In this document: piece by piece, positions 33,316-41,007 of the stretch
How the letters are laid out: every line of letters starts with the position of its first letter
Numbering within the stretch: the first letter of the stretch is position 1
Assembly: GCA_016235875.1 (NCBI GenBank)
Contig: JACRII010000083.1
Location: 1-41,007 of the forward strand
Length of the DNA: 41,007 bases
Reading direction: 5' to 3'
Source of the DNA: Planctomycetota bacterium
GTDB taxonomy: Bacteria; Planctomycetota; Brocadiia; Brocadiales; Brocadiaceae
The notes under the pieces: model-generated
What the model was told of the DNA's origin: nothing
What the model saw: only the letters and a program-made list of their open reading frames with translations
The model's database searches: none
Translations under genes and position numbers: made by a program

Positions 33316-33786
33316 ATGGAAAAAACTTTACTTATTTTAAAACCAGATGCCGTTCAACGCCGTTTGATGGGAAAGATTATCTCTCGATTTGAAGAAAAGG
33401 GGTTCCAGATAATAGGACTAAAAATGATCCAGATTTCAGAGACCTTAGCGAGAAAACACTACGGCGTGCATGAAGGCAAGGACTTCTTCGAACCCCTGGT
33501 CAGATACACAACCTCCGCACCCGTAATCGTCATGGTGCTAAAAGGTAAAAACGCCGTAGAAATCGCCCGGAAAATGATGGGTGTTACCTTTGGCTCAAAG
33601 GCTGAACCAGGGACCATTCGCGGCGATTACGCCGTCAGCAACCGTTTTAACCTGATACATGGCTCTGACTCTCCTGCATCCGCGGAAAAAGAGATTGGTA
33701 TCTTTTTTAAGAAAGAAGAACTCTTTGAATACAACCCTGCAGATCTCCAATGGGTATACGATATGTCAACGGGGGACATTGTCTAA
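33316..33786 (+). CDS. ndk: Nucleoside diphosphate kinase
   Basis: A 156-residue enzyme that transfers phosphate between nucleoside tri- and diphosphates through a phosphohistidine. The active-site histidine is in FNLIHGSDSP, after GTIRGDYA. LILKPDAVQR at the N-terminus and the Kpn-loop region are normal. It is slightly longer than typical (about 140) because of the C-terminal extension EYNPADLQWVYDMSTGDIV. GAGGAA, lying at the end of the DUF4416 gene, serves as ribosome site. It ends three bases from the stop of the convergent histidine kinase gene, with no terminator between them. Confidence 0.96.
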   Translation: MEKTLLILKPDAVQRRLMGKIISRFEEKGFQIIGLKMIQISETLARKHYGVHEGKDFFEPLVRYTTSAPVIVMVLKGKNAVEIARKMMGVTFGSKAEPGTIRGDYAVSNRFNLIHGSDSPASAEKEIGIFFKKEELFEYNPADLQWVYDMSTGDIV

Positions 33787-33789
33787 AAT

Positions 33790-36591
33790 TTACGTTCCAG
33801 GCTTATCCAGTATTTTCCTCACCTTTTCTAGGAGATCGTCAGGAGAAGACGGCTTTAAAATACAGTCTAATCCCTTGTCGAGGAAGTCCCTTTTGCGGAT
33901 GATGTCGTCACTATATCCACTCATAAAAAGCACTTTCATGCGGGGTTTCATTTTCTTTATTGCCTCATACACTTCTTTGCCATTTTTCCTCGGCATTATT
34001 ACATCAAGTACGAGAATATCTATGTCGTCTTTGTTTTCGCTGAACTTATTCAGGGCATCTTCCCCGTCAACCGCCTCAATCACCGTGTATCCGGCGTGCT
34101 CAAATACCATTTTGATTAACTCCCTGACCTCTGGCTCATCCTCTGCCAGAAGCACCGTCTCGGTACCCCCTCTTGAGAGAACGGTATGAGACTCTCCTCT
34201 TCCTTTCTCAGCCTCTAATTTGATAAGTGGCAGGTATATGTTGAATGTAGCCCCTTTGGCCGGTTCACTCTCGGCATTGATATAGCCGCCATGCTGTTTG
34301 ACTATTCCATACACACTTGCAAGACCAAGTCCCGTCCCCTTCCCCACCTCCTTCGTCGTAAAGAACGGTTCAAACACCCTCATCCTTGTATTTTCATCCA
34401 TACCAACACCTGTATCGGTAACCAATATATGGACATATATCCCGGCGCTTCCATACCCGTAGGAACGTATAAAGGCATCGTCCATTTCCATTATATCCGT
34501 GTGTATTGCCAAATTACCCCCGTTTGGCATGGCATCCCGCGCGTTGGTCGCAAGGTTCATTAACACCTGCTCTATCTGGCCAACGTCGGCCATGACGGTG
34601 GTATCTTCCCGGGTAAGTATCGTCTTAAGTGCAATATCTTCCCTGATGAGCCTCGACAGGAGGGACTCTGACTGTTTGATGATTTCATTGACATTGACCG
34701 GCTTTGCGCTGATGGGCTGTTTTCTGCTGAACGCAAGGAGGTCCTGGGTTAAACTGGCTGCCGTCTCTGATGACTTCAATATTTTTTGCACATAATCCTT
34801 TAATTTATTCTTCTCCTCCAGTTCCTTATTCAACAGGCTTGCATAGCCCATGATTACGGTGAGGAGGTTATTAAAGTTATGAGCGACACCGCCGGCAAGC
34901 TTTCCAATAGAGGCCAGGTTCTGAGAACGGTAGAGTTGTTCCCAGAGCTTTTTCCGCGCATCTTCAGCCTGTATGCGCCTGATAATCGAACCTATTTGTG
35001 ACAACATGCTTAAAATGAGCTTTGCGAGATGATCGTTCCTTTCTTCTGCCTTTAAACTGTAAAATACGAAAACAGAGACCACCTCGCCGTCGGCGATAAC
35101 AGGAAAGCCGATTCCCGTCTTCAAACCGACTTCGCTGGCAATTGTCGCACGCAGATAATGCGGATCCTGTGTTACGTCCTTTATCCAGACAGGCTGTTTT
35201 TCTGCCCATGAGCGACCGGGAAGTCCACTGCCAGGAGTGAAGGTAAGCCCGCAAGAATACCCACTGAATTTTTCCAGACCCTCAATACTACTGTAGAATG
35301 CATTATCGCGTTCCAGACGTGTGCCATCCTGATTGGGCACCCACGCCTCTCCATAAATCCAGCCTGTATAGTTGCATATCTTTTGCATTGCAACAACCAG
35401 CGCATCATGCAAGTTCCCGGATGCGCTAACTACAATGGCCAATGATTGAAGCAGATATATTTCTCCAGTGCGCTCAGAGACTCTTGCCTCAAGTTCCTTG
35501 CTGTAATTCATCAGGCGATCCTGGCTTTCTTTTAACCCTGCCGTCATTGTATTAAAGCAGGCATACAGTTGACCTACTTCATCCTTCGATGTGGTTTCTA
35601 ATTTTACACCAAAATTCCCTTTCCCAATTTCAAGAGCGGCATCCCTGAGACTGACAATCGGTTTCGTCATCAATCTTGCAAAAACCATTAAAATTGGGAT
35701 AAGAAATATTCCGAATGTTGACGCAATTACCGTCATCTTATTTCTTAATTCAACGGCGGGTTTTAATGCAATTTTCAGCGGAATACGCACTATCAACACC
35801 CAATTATTCCCTTTAAAATCAAGAAAACCACATTCAGGGGTAACTACGTAAAAAGACTTTTCTCCCGCATATTGAGAAACAAAACAATATTCCTTTCCTG
35901 CAAGGTAATTATTAACAACCTCCAAGTCCGCAAGTTTATCTTTCAATACTCCTTTTCTGTTATAATTGGAATACACCAACAAACCATCGCTATTCACAAG
36001 GTCAAACTGTATATGCTGATTATGCGCATCGGGATTTAATTCGCCGAGGATATCATTTAATTTATTTATTGGCATTTTTGCGTTAATGACTCCGATTTTT
36101 CGACCTTCTGGATTTTTAACAACGTGCATAAAACAAATTATCGGGACCTGCAATGTTTCATCTACATAAATACACATGGCAAAATCTTTATCCTTTAAAA
36201 TTTCCTCCCAGCAAGGACTCAAACGTTGTTGTTTACCGATATCCAATCCATACGTGTCTGCCAAACTGATTCTGTTCATGTCAAAAAACGATAATGATAA
36301 GTATGTCTTATAACTATTTCTGAATTCAATAAACTGCTTTGTAATATCTTTTCCGGTAAAACATTTGTGAGTAAATACAGGTGACTTTGCCAGTACCTTT
36401 ATATCAGCAACCCTTGCAAATAACATCCTGTCCAGTTTGTCTATTGTATTAATTGATTGTTCCTTATACCTGCTGATAATCTGGTTTTTCAGGACGTTGG
36501 CATTCGCTATGTAAACAAAATAGGACGCTGCAAATCCCACAACCAATACGATGCCGGTTACGATGAATGTTAGTTTTGTTGCAAATTTCAT
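33790..36591 (-). CDS. Membrane hybrid histidine kinase (Cache-HAMP-GAF-HisKA-HATPase-REC)
   Basis: A 933-residue inner-membrane sensor. A membrane helix (8-28), a periplasmic double-Cache-like sensor (30-280) and a second helix (285-305) are followed by HAMP (306-360), a GAF domain (385-540), HisKA with phospho-acceptor H571 (GGVAHNFNNLL), HATPase with DTGVG (726-730) and GTGLGL, and a C-terminal receiver with D863 (VLDVIMP). The kinase is of the HNFNN type with its own receiver. Its ATG overlaps the stop of the lipoprotein gene upstream (ATGA at 36588-36591), so the two are translationally coupled. The binding lipoprotein may present the ligand to the Cache domain. No separate output regulator is adjacent except the diguanylate cyclase gene upstream. 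Confidence 0.92.
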   Translation of the reverse strand: MKFATKLTFIVTGIVLVVGFAASYFVYIANANVLKNQIISRYKEQSINTIDKLDRMLFARVADIKVLAKSPVFTHKCFTGKDITKQFIEFRNSYKTYLSLSFFDMNRISLADTYGLDIGKQQRLSPCWEEILKDKDFAMCIYVDETLQVPIICFMHVVKNPEGRKIGVINAKMPINKLNDILGELNPDAHNQHIQFDLVNSDGLLVYSNYNRKGVLKDKLADLEVVNNYLAGKEYCFVSQYAGEKSFYVVTPECGFLDFKGNNWVLIVRIPLKIALKPAVELRNKMTVIASTFGIFLIPILMVFARLMTKPIVSLRDAALEIGKGNFGVKLETTSKDEVGQLYACFNTMTAGLKESQDRLMNYSKELEARVSERTGEIYLLQSLAIVVSASGNLHDALVVAMQKICNYTGWIYGEAWVPNQDGTRLERDNAFYSSIEGLEKFSGYSCGLTFTPGSGLPGRSWAEKQPVWIKDVTQDPHYLRATIASEVGLKTGIGFPVIADGEVVSVFVFYSLKAEERNDHLAKLILSMLSQIGSIIRRIQAEDARKKLWEQLYRSQNLASIGKLAGGVAHNFNNLLTVIMGYASLLNKELEEKNKLKDYVQKILKSSETAASLTQDLLAFSRKQPISAKPVNVNEIIKQSESLLSRLIREDIALKTILTREDTTVMADVGQIEQVLMNLATNARDAMPNGGNLAIHTDIMEMDDAFIRSYGYGSAGIYVHILVTDTGVGMDENTRMRVFEPFFTTKEVGKGTGLGLASVYGIVKQHGGYINAESEPAKGATFNIYLPLIKLEAEKGRGESHTVLSRGGTETVLLAEDEPEVRELIKMVFEHAGYTVIEAVDGEDALNKFSENKDDIDILVLDVIMPRKNGKEVYEAIKKMKPRMKVLFMSGYSDDIIRKRDFLDKGLDCILKPSSPDDLLEKVRKILDKPGT

Positions 36592-37607
36592 TTGTTATAA
36601 TTTTCCGCTGGAGTTGTTCGTAAAAGTTTTATATTCTCAGCAAAGCGCGGTTCAATAATTTTGCTCACATCCTGTTTTTGAGATATCTGACCGCTGGTAA
36701 TATAAAAATCCGTTATTGCGTCAAATGAACGATATAAGGAAGTCTCTTTGCTTGACACCTTCATGGCTTCTACGTTTTCATCGAGGTCAAGTAAATGAAC
36801 CCCGTTAATGCCGCTTTCCATTTCTTCGGTTGCCATCCCTTCTGCCCTTGCCATAATCTCTATAGCTTCTTTTCTATTTGAAAAAATAAAATCCCGTGCC
36901 TCTATTAGGGATTTTACTATACCCTGTATATCATCAGGTCTTTCTTCTACGATCTTTTCATGGAATGCCAGTACGTCTATTATTACACCTGGGATATCTC
37001 CGGCAGTGATAAGCACCTTATATCCCTTTTTTATTGCCTGTGTCTTTATTGGCTCCCATGTATGCCCTGCATCTATTTTTCCACTTTCCAGGGCATTGAG
37101 TACCTCCATCGCAGGTAAATTTTCAAACTGTACTTCCGTCTCGTCTATTCCAGCCTTTTTTAATGCCCTTAAAACAAAAAGATGAGAAAACGAATTTACG
37201 CCTTCAAAGCATAATCTTTTGCCTTTAAGGTCGGAAATTGAATTTAATTCAGGTCTTCCGATAATCACGTCTCCGGAGGAAGAATAGTCAGTTATATATA
37301 CAACTTTAGTGGGGATTCCTTCAGAATTGATAACAACCACATCCGTAAAGACATCAAAAAAACCATCGACACCGCAGTCTTTAAATAATTTAGCGGATTC
37401 ACTAATAAGATTTTTAAATATCAGTTCAACTTCCACATTATTTTTGCTGAAAATCCCCTTTTCCTGTGCGATGAATGCATACGCATAACCGGACCACAAA
37501 TTTATACTTATTTTTATAGGCCCTTTCCGTTCAATCTTTGTGCAGCCAGTTGATATAAAAAGAATCAATAAAACCGAAAGGGTAAACAGAAAGAATTTAT
37601 TCTTCAT
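36588..37607 (-). CDS. Orphan substrate-binding lipoprotein, SsuA/NMT1-like
   Basis: A 339-residue periplasmic-binding protein. A signal peptide with a lipobox-like end (LFISTGC, C22) predicts a lipid-anchored protein. INLWSGYAYAFIAQEKGIFSKNNVEVELIF is the opening of the SsuA/THI5-like (NMT1) fold, which binds small organic ligands such as sulfonates, taurine, nitrate or pyrimidines. I chose ATG 37607; the longer frame to 37739 only translates an intergenic repeat. There is no ABC permease or ATPase nearby, while the stop codon overlaps the start of the histidine kinase. It is therefore more likely a co-sensor than a transporter part. The ligand is unknown. Confidence 0.88.
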   Translation of the reverse strand: MKNKFFLFTLSVLLILFISTGCTKIERKGPIKISINLWSGYAYAFIAQEKGIFSKNNVEVELIFKNLISESAKLFKDCGVDGFFDVFTDVVVINSEGIPTKVVYITDYSSSGDVIIGRPELNSISDLKGKRLCFEGVNSFSHLFVLRALKKAGIDETEVQFENLPAMEVLNALESGKIDAGHTWEPIKTQAIKKGYKVLITAGDIPGVIIDVLAFHEKIVEERPDDIQGIVKSLIEARDFIFSNRKEAIEIMARAEGMATEEMESGINGVHLLDLDENVEAMKVSSKETSLYRSFDAITDFYITSGQISQKQDVSKIIEPRFAENIKLLRTTPAENYNK

Positions 37608-37638
37608 TTTAATCTTTTTTTTGAATAATGTTTTTGAA

Positions 37639-37750
37639 TTTGTGTAAGTTTTTAGACTTCGTCGTGAGCTCAGTCGAACGAAATAGTGACGTGTGTCGAA
37701 TGACGAGTGGCGAGAAAAAACGTCACCCGTCACCTGCAACTCGCCACCCG
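37639..37750. repeat. Dispersed repeat (copy A), carrying a 27-base insertion
   Basis: 37639-37655 and 37681-37750 together match 40908-41000 in the same orientation, with strong identity over TTTTTAGA and GACGTGTGTCGAATGACGAG. Copy A contains an extra block at about 37655-37681 that copy B lacks. That block is identical, inverted, to 23573-23599. A misleading reading frame upstream of the lipoprotein runs through this repeat. Confidence 0.65.
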
Positions 37751-37815
37751 AGCTTGTTTTCGACTATTTTAGGTTGCGGATGCGCTGCGCTAGGAAATAC
37801 CTGATACGTTAAAAT

Positions 37816-40800
37816 TTATATTTCCGATACAGAACGCGGTTTGCCGATGTAATAACCCTGCGCATAGTTTACACCAAATTCATGCAGCAGACGAACTGCT
37901 TCCTTATCGCTGACAAACTCTGCAATCGTCTTTTTCCCCAATCCACGCGCTACCTCTACAATTGCCTTGACCAGGTGCTGGTCGACCTTGTTATTGGGCA
38001 GATTCTGTATGAAGCTGCCGTCTATTTTTAGATAATCCACAGGTAAATACTTCAGGTAATTGAACGATGAAAAACCGATGCCAAAATCGTCCAGCGCAAA
38101 ATTACATCCGCAGTCCTTCAGGGTAGCAATAAAATGCTGCGCAGTAGCCATATTTTCGACCAATGAGGATTCTGTAATCTCAAAGGTGAGGTTTTTGGGG
38201 TCGATCTTTGTTGCTGACAGCTCTTCGTTTATCGTGGATAGTAATTCGATATCTGAAAGAGACCTGCCGGAAAGATTGACTTCGAGATATGCGGGCTTGC
38301 CCTCATGCTGTAACTTTTGAATGATAGACATCGCCTTATGCACCACCCATCGGTCTATATCATGAATAAGTCCAAATCGTTCCGCAATTTCAAGGAAGTT
38401 TGACGGTAAAATCTCCTTCCCGTCCGTATCCATCATTCGTAATAACGCTTCATGCCCGACGATACAGTTTTGCTGCAAGTCCAGGATAGGCTGCAAATAC
38501 AAGGCGAATTGGTCTTGTTTCAGGGCGGCGCGAATGCGTTTTTCCCACAGAAGCCGTGATTCGATTTGTGATTTTTGCTCAGGTGTATAAACACAGGCAA
38601 GGTTGCGTCCCTTTTCCTTTGCGCGGTACATGGCAAGATCGGCATTGGTAAGAAGTTCTTCCACCGTATTACCATGAGCCGGGAACAGAGCGATGCCGGC
38701 GCTGAAGGTAATGCTGACAGGTTGCCCCTCTTCTGTGAAGTCGTGGCATTCTATCATTTCCATTAATTGCTTTGCAGTGATTTCCGCCTGGCTTGCAGTG
38801 ACATAAGGCAGGATAATGGCGAATTCGTCTCCCCCCAGCCTTGCCAGGGTATCGGTATTGCGCAATCGTTTCCTGAGGAAGCTGCCAATGAACTTGAGTA
38901 ATTTGTCGCCTACATGATGGCCGAGCGAATCATTGACATATTTAAAATTATCAAGGTCGAGGAACAATATCGCCCCGTATATGCCGTATCTTCGCGATTG
39001 TACAAGCCATCTCTCCAGTTCTTCCTGAAAAAAGCGACGATTAAAAAGCTCTGTAAGGGGGTCACGGTCTGCAAGATATATAATTCGATTTTCAAAACGT
39101 TTGCGTTCCGAAATATCGCGCCCTATGGTAGAAAGGTACTCCACGTCTCCAGCGGTGCTTTTATGAGCAATGATTACCTGAGAAACAGGAATTTCGCGTC
39201 CATTACGACCGAGAAGTGCGATCTCTCCGGACCAGACGCCGTTTTTTATTGCGAATGATATTGCCTCCTCTTGAGTCAAAACATTCGTCAGGGCAGGATG
39301 AATATCTGAAATTTTCAGGTTTGAAATATCTTCATCATCGGCTATTCCCAGCATAGTTCGTCCTGCTTTGTTAACGTAGAACAAATGTCCGTCCCTGCTG
39401 GCTGTTCCAACAAAGTCGGTTGTCGTCTCCAGGATTGCAGCCAGTCTTGTCCTGGTTTTTTCCATGTTCTTCCGTTCGGTTATGTCCCAGAAAATGCCTA
39501 AAATACCGGTCACATTGCCTTCATCATCCTTTATGGGGGTTTTGGCTGTTTGTACAATAAATTCCTGTCCATCCCTGATATATCTCTCCTCAAGTTCTTC
39601 TGTTTGCCCTGATTCCATAATTCTTTTATCATCTGCCCGGTATTTATCGGCCAATTCCTTTGGATAAAAATCATAATCTGTTTTTCCCGCTATCTCATCC
39701 GGTGAGATCCTCAAATCACGCGCATAATGCTCATTGCAGGATACATAAACTGAATTTTTATCCTTCTGAAATATCTTTTGAGGAAGGTGTTCCAGAAGCG
39801 TCCTGTGCTTCCGCTCGCTTTTCCGCAACAGTTCTTCCGCCACTCTGCGATTTATGAAGGCGCCTACACGCCTGCCAATATCAGCCATAATAGCAAAAAC
39901 TTCCTTGTCGGGCTGCCGGACATCCCTGGTAAAAAAATCCATTACGCCCATTACCTCGTCTCTTGTTGCGATCGGAAATGCCATAGCTCCGTGTATACCG
40001 GGTTTTTGGGCAAGTGCCACACGGGGGAAATTTTTATCGTTAACGACATCCGTTATCCATACCGGCTGACCGCTTTCCCAGACCCTGCCCGGCAAGCCTA
40101 TTCCTTTTGAAAATGTATACGATTTGCTTACACTTTTAAATTCATACAATTCCGTTATATGCTCATGCCAGATATCTTTCAGTCGCAAACAGTGTGAATC
40201 CGGGTCCACACACCAGAGCTCTCCATATTCCCATTCGAAACCGTGGCAAATGGTCTGGAGGATTTTTGGCGCAGCCTCTGCAAGCGTGGCAGATTCGGTT
40301 AAAACAGTGGTAAGGGTAAACTGGGCGAGTTGGCGGGATTCCCTCAATTTGCGGTTGGCGATTTCGTTTTCGAGTTCTTTTACCTTTTCTTCGAGTTTTG
40401 CGGTTACAATATGACTGTAATTACTGAGAAATGTCTCATCGTCTGCAAAAGGTATTTTCTTCGCGTCTATTTCTTTAGTTTTTGCGCTTTCAAGCGTATT
40501 TCTTATCTCCCTCCATAGTTTTTCCGGATCTTTCGGTTTTTCAAAAAATGCGAGGGCTCCTTGCGAACAAGCCAGTTCTTTATCTTTACTACCCGTGTAA
40601 ACGGCTGAATAGAAAATAAAAGAAATAGATTTTAGAAATTCATTACTTTTCATGTTCTTGAGAAACTGGAAGCCGTCCATATTGGGCATAAGGATGTCTG
40701 AAATTATCAGATCGGGCTTGTGTTCCAGCGCCTTGTTTAACCCATCCTGCCCGTCTTCCGCCTCAATAACTTCGTTGCCGTTTTTTTCAATGATAAGTCT

Positions 40801-40848
40801 TAAAATCTCTCTATTTTCGCCGTTGTCGTCTACAAGCAGTATTTTCAT
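37816..40848 (-). CDS. Diguanylate cyclase/phosphodiesterase with REC, GAF and PAS domains
   Basis: A 1010-residue cytoplasmic protein without membrane segments. The order is receiver with phospho-site D51 (IISDILMPNMDG), a helical linker (145-185), GAF (185-335), PAS (345-460), PAS (465-582), GGDEF (590-755) and EAL (765-1010). The cyclase site is intact (LARLGGDEFAIIL, 669-681). The phosphodiesterase has E800-A-L, ITESSL, DDFGIGFSS and LKIDGSFI, so both activities on cyclic di-GMP look possible. The receiver lets a kinase control it; the hybrid kinase downstream on the same strand is the obvious candidate. AAGG precedes ATG 40848. Its GAF domain resembles that of the kinase. Confidence 0.94.
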   Translation of the reverse strand: MKILLVDDNGENREILRLIIEKNGNEVIEAEDGQDGLNKALEHKPDLIISDILMPNMDGFQFLKNMKSNEFLKSISFIFYSAVYTGSKDKELACSQGALAFFEKPKDPEKLWREIRNTLESAKTKEIDAKKIPFADDETFLSNYSHIVTAKLEEKVKELENEIANRKLRESRQLAQFTLTTVLTESATLAEAAPKILQTICHGFEWEYGELWCVDPDSHCLRLKDIWHEHITELYEFKSVSKSYTFSKGIGLPGRVWESGQPVWITDVVNDKNFPRVALAQKPGIHGAMAFPIATRDEVMGVMDFFTRDVRQPDKEVFAIMADIGRRVGAFINRRVAEELLRKSERKHRTLLEHLPQKIFQKDKNSVYVSCNEHYARDLRISPDEIAGKTDYDFYPKELADKYRADDKRIMESGQTEELEERYIRDGQEFIVQTAKTPIKDDEGNVTGILGIFWDITERKNMEKTRTRLAAILETTTDFVGTASRDGHLFYVNKAGRTMLGIADDEDISNLKISDIHPALTNVLTQEEAISFAIKNGVWSGEIALLGRNGREIPVSQVIIAHKSTAGDVEYLSTIGRDISERKRFENRIIYLADRDPLTELFNRRFFQEELERWLVQSRRYGIYGAILFLDLDNFKYVNDSLGHHVGDKLLKFIGSFLRKRLRNTDTLARLGGDEFAIILPYVTASQAEITAKQLMEMIECHDFTEEGQPVSITFSAGIALFPAHGNTVEELLTNADLAMYRAKEKGRNLACVYTPEQKSQIESRLLWEKRIRAALKQDQFALYLQPILDLQQNCIVGHEALLRMMDTDGKEILPSNFLEIAERFGLIHDIDRWVVHKAMSIIQKLQHEGKPAYLEVNLSGRSLSDIELLSTINEELSATKIDPKNLTFEITESSLVENMATAQHFIATLKDCGCNFALDDFGIGFSSFNYLKYLPVDYLKIDGSFIQNLPNNKVDQHLVKAIVEVARGLGKKTIAEFVSDKEAVRLLHEFGVNYAQGYYIGKPRSVSEI

Positions 40849-40869
40849 GGTTACCTTATAGTATTACCC

Positions 40870-41000
40870 TGTAATAACTTCTTTTCCCCATTTTTATGAG
40901 GACAAGTTTGTGTAGGTTTTTAGAAATAGGGACGTGTGTCGAATGACGAGTGACAAGTAAAACTTCACCCGCCGCCTGCCACACGGCACTTGTCTTATCT
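40870..41000. repeat. Dispersed repeats at the right edge (copy B without insertion)
   Basis: 40870-40921 matches 15190-15241 (52 bases, about nine differences). It runs directly into 40908-41000, which matches copy A at 37639-37750 but without the 27-base block. The sequence CACCCGCCGCCTGCC and the closing TTCACCGC are again repeat-like. No gene starts between 40849 and the window end. Confidence 0.65.
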
Positions 41001-41007
41001 TCACCGC

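Noticed and set aside
36588-37607. A complete ABC transporter at the lipoprotein gene
   Set aside because: No permease or ATPase gene lies on either side; the adjacent gene is a kinase.

Overview
The window reads as chromosome from an anaerobic, autotrophic, cytochrome-rich bacterium, most plausibly an anammox planctomycete (Brocadiales: Brocadia, Kuenenia or Jettenia type). The grounds are a near-complete carbonyl branch of the Wood-Ljungdahl pathway with bacterial-type (full-length) acetyl-CoA synthase, a futalosine-pathway menaquinone gene (mqnE), three small exported c-type cytochromes, and spacers full of palindromic repeats. The genus is an inference; no rRNA or tRNA gene is present to confirm it.

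Layout. 1-1,000: the 5' part of a PIN-domain gene running off the left edge, a spacer with a T-arm-like hairpin, then a promoter, a strong terminator-like leader hairpin and a small zinc-ribbon gene. 1,139-1,534: a hotdog thioesterase with a terminator directly before its start. 1,988-14,957 (minus strand; transcription order cooC, acsA, acsB, DUF4160/DUF2442 pair, clpP, acsC, acsV, cooC, acsD, acsE): CO dehydrogenase, acetyl-CoA synthase, both corrinoid protein subunits, the methyltransferase, the reductive activator and two nickel-insertion-type ATPases. Metal-ligand and catalytic residues are intact in all of them. 15,409-17,008: an unknown gene and hemB. 17,274-21,198: a single-chain restriction-modification enzyme and a four-helix-bundle gene bounded by GAGGT-rich inverted repeats.

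21,268-28,528 (plus strand): mazG, a purine permease of the AzgA type, mqnE, an old-yellow-enzyme-type flavin oxidoreductase, a metallo-beta-lactamase-fold hydrolase and a nicotinamidase-like hydrolase. Two related hairpin terminators separate these from three minus-strand cytochrome c genes (28,713-30,567). 30,923-33,786 (plus): proS, a DUF4416 gene and ndk. 33,790-40,848 (minus): a signalling block of a response-regulator/GAF/PAS/GGDEF/EAL protein, an orphan substrate-binding lipoprotein, and a hybrid histidine kinase whose start codon overlaps the lipoprotein stop.

How it fits together. The acs cluster makes acetyl-CoA from a methyl group, CO and CoA. HemB supplies tetrapyrrole that could feed both heme for the cytochromes and corrinoid for AcsC/AcsD. 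MqnE supplies menaquinone for respiration. The folate (methyl) branch and formate dehydrogenase are not in this window. No CRISPR array, rRNA, tRNA, transposase or recognisable cobalamin riboswitch was found. The most interesting points are the lipoprotein-kinase coupling, the leader hairpin before the zinc-ribbon gene, the inverted repeats around the four-helix-bundle gene, and a 27-bp sequence that appears to have inserted into two different intergenic repeats.
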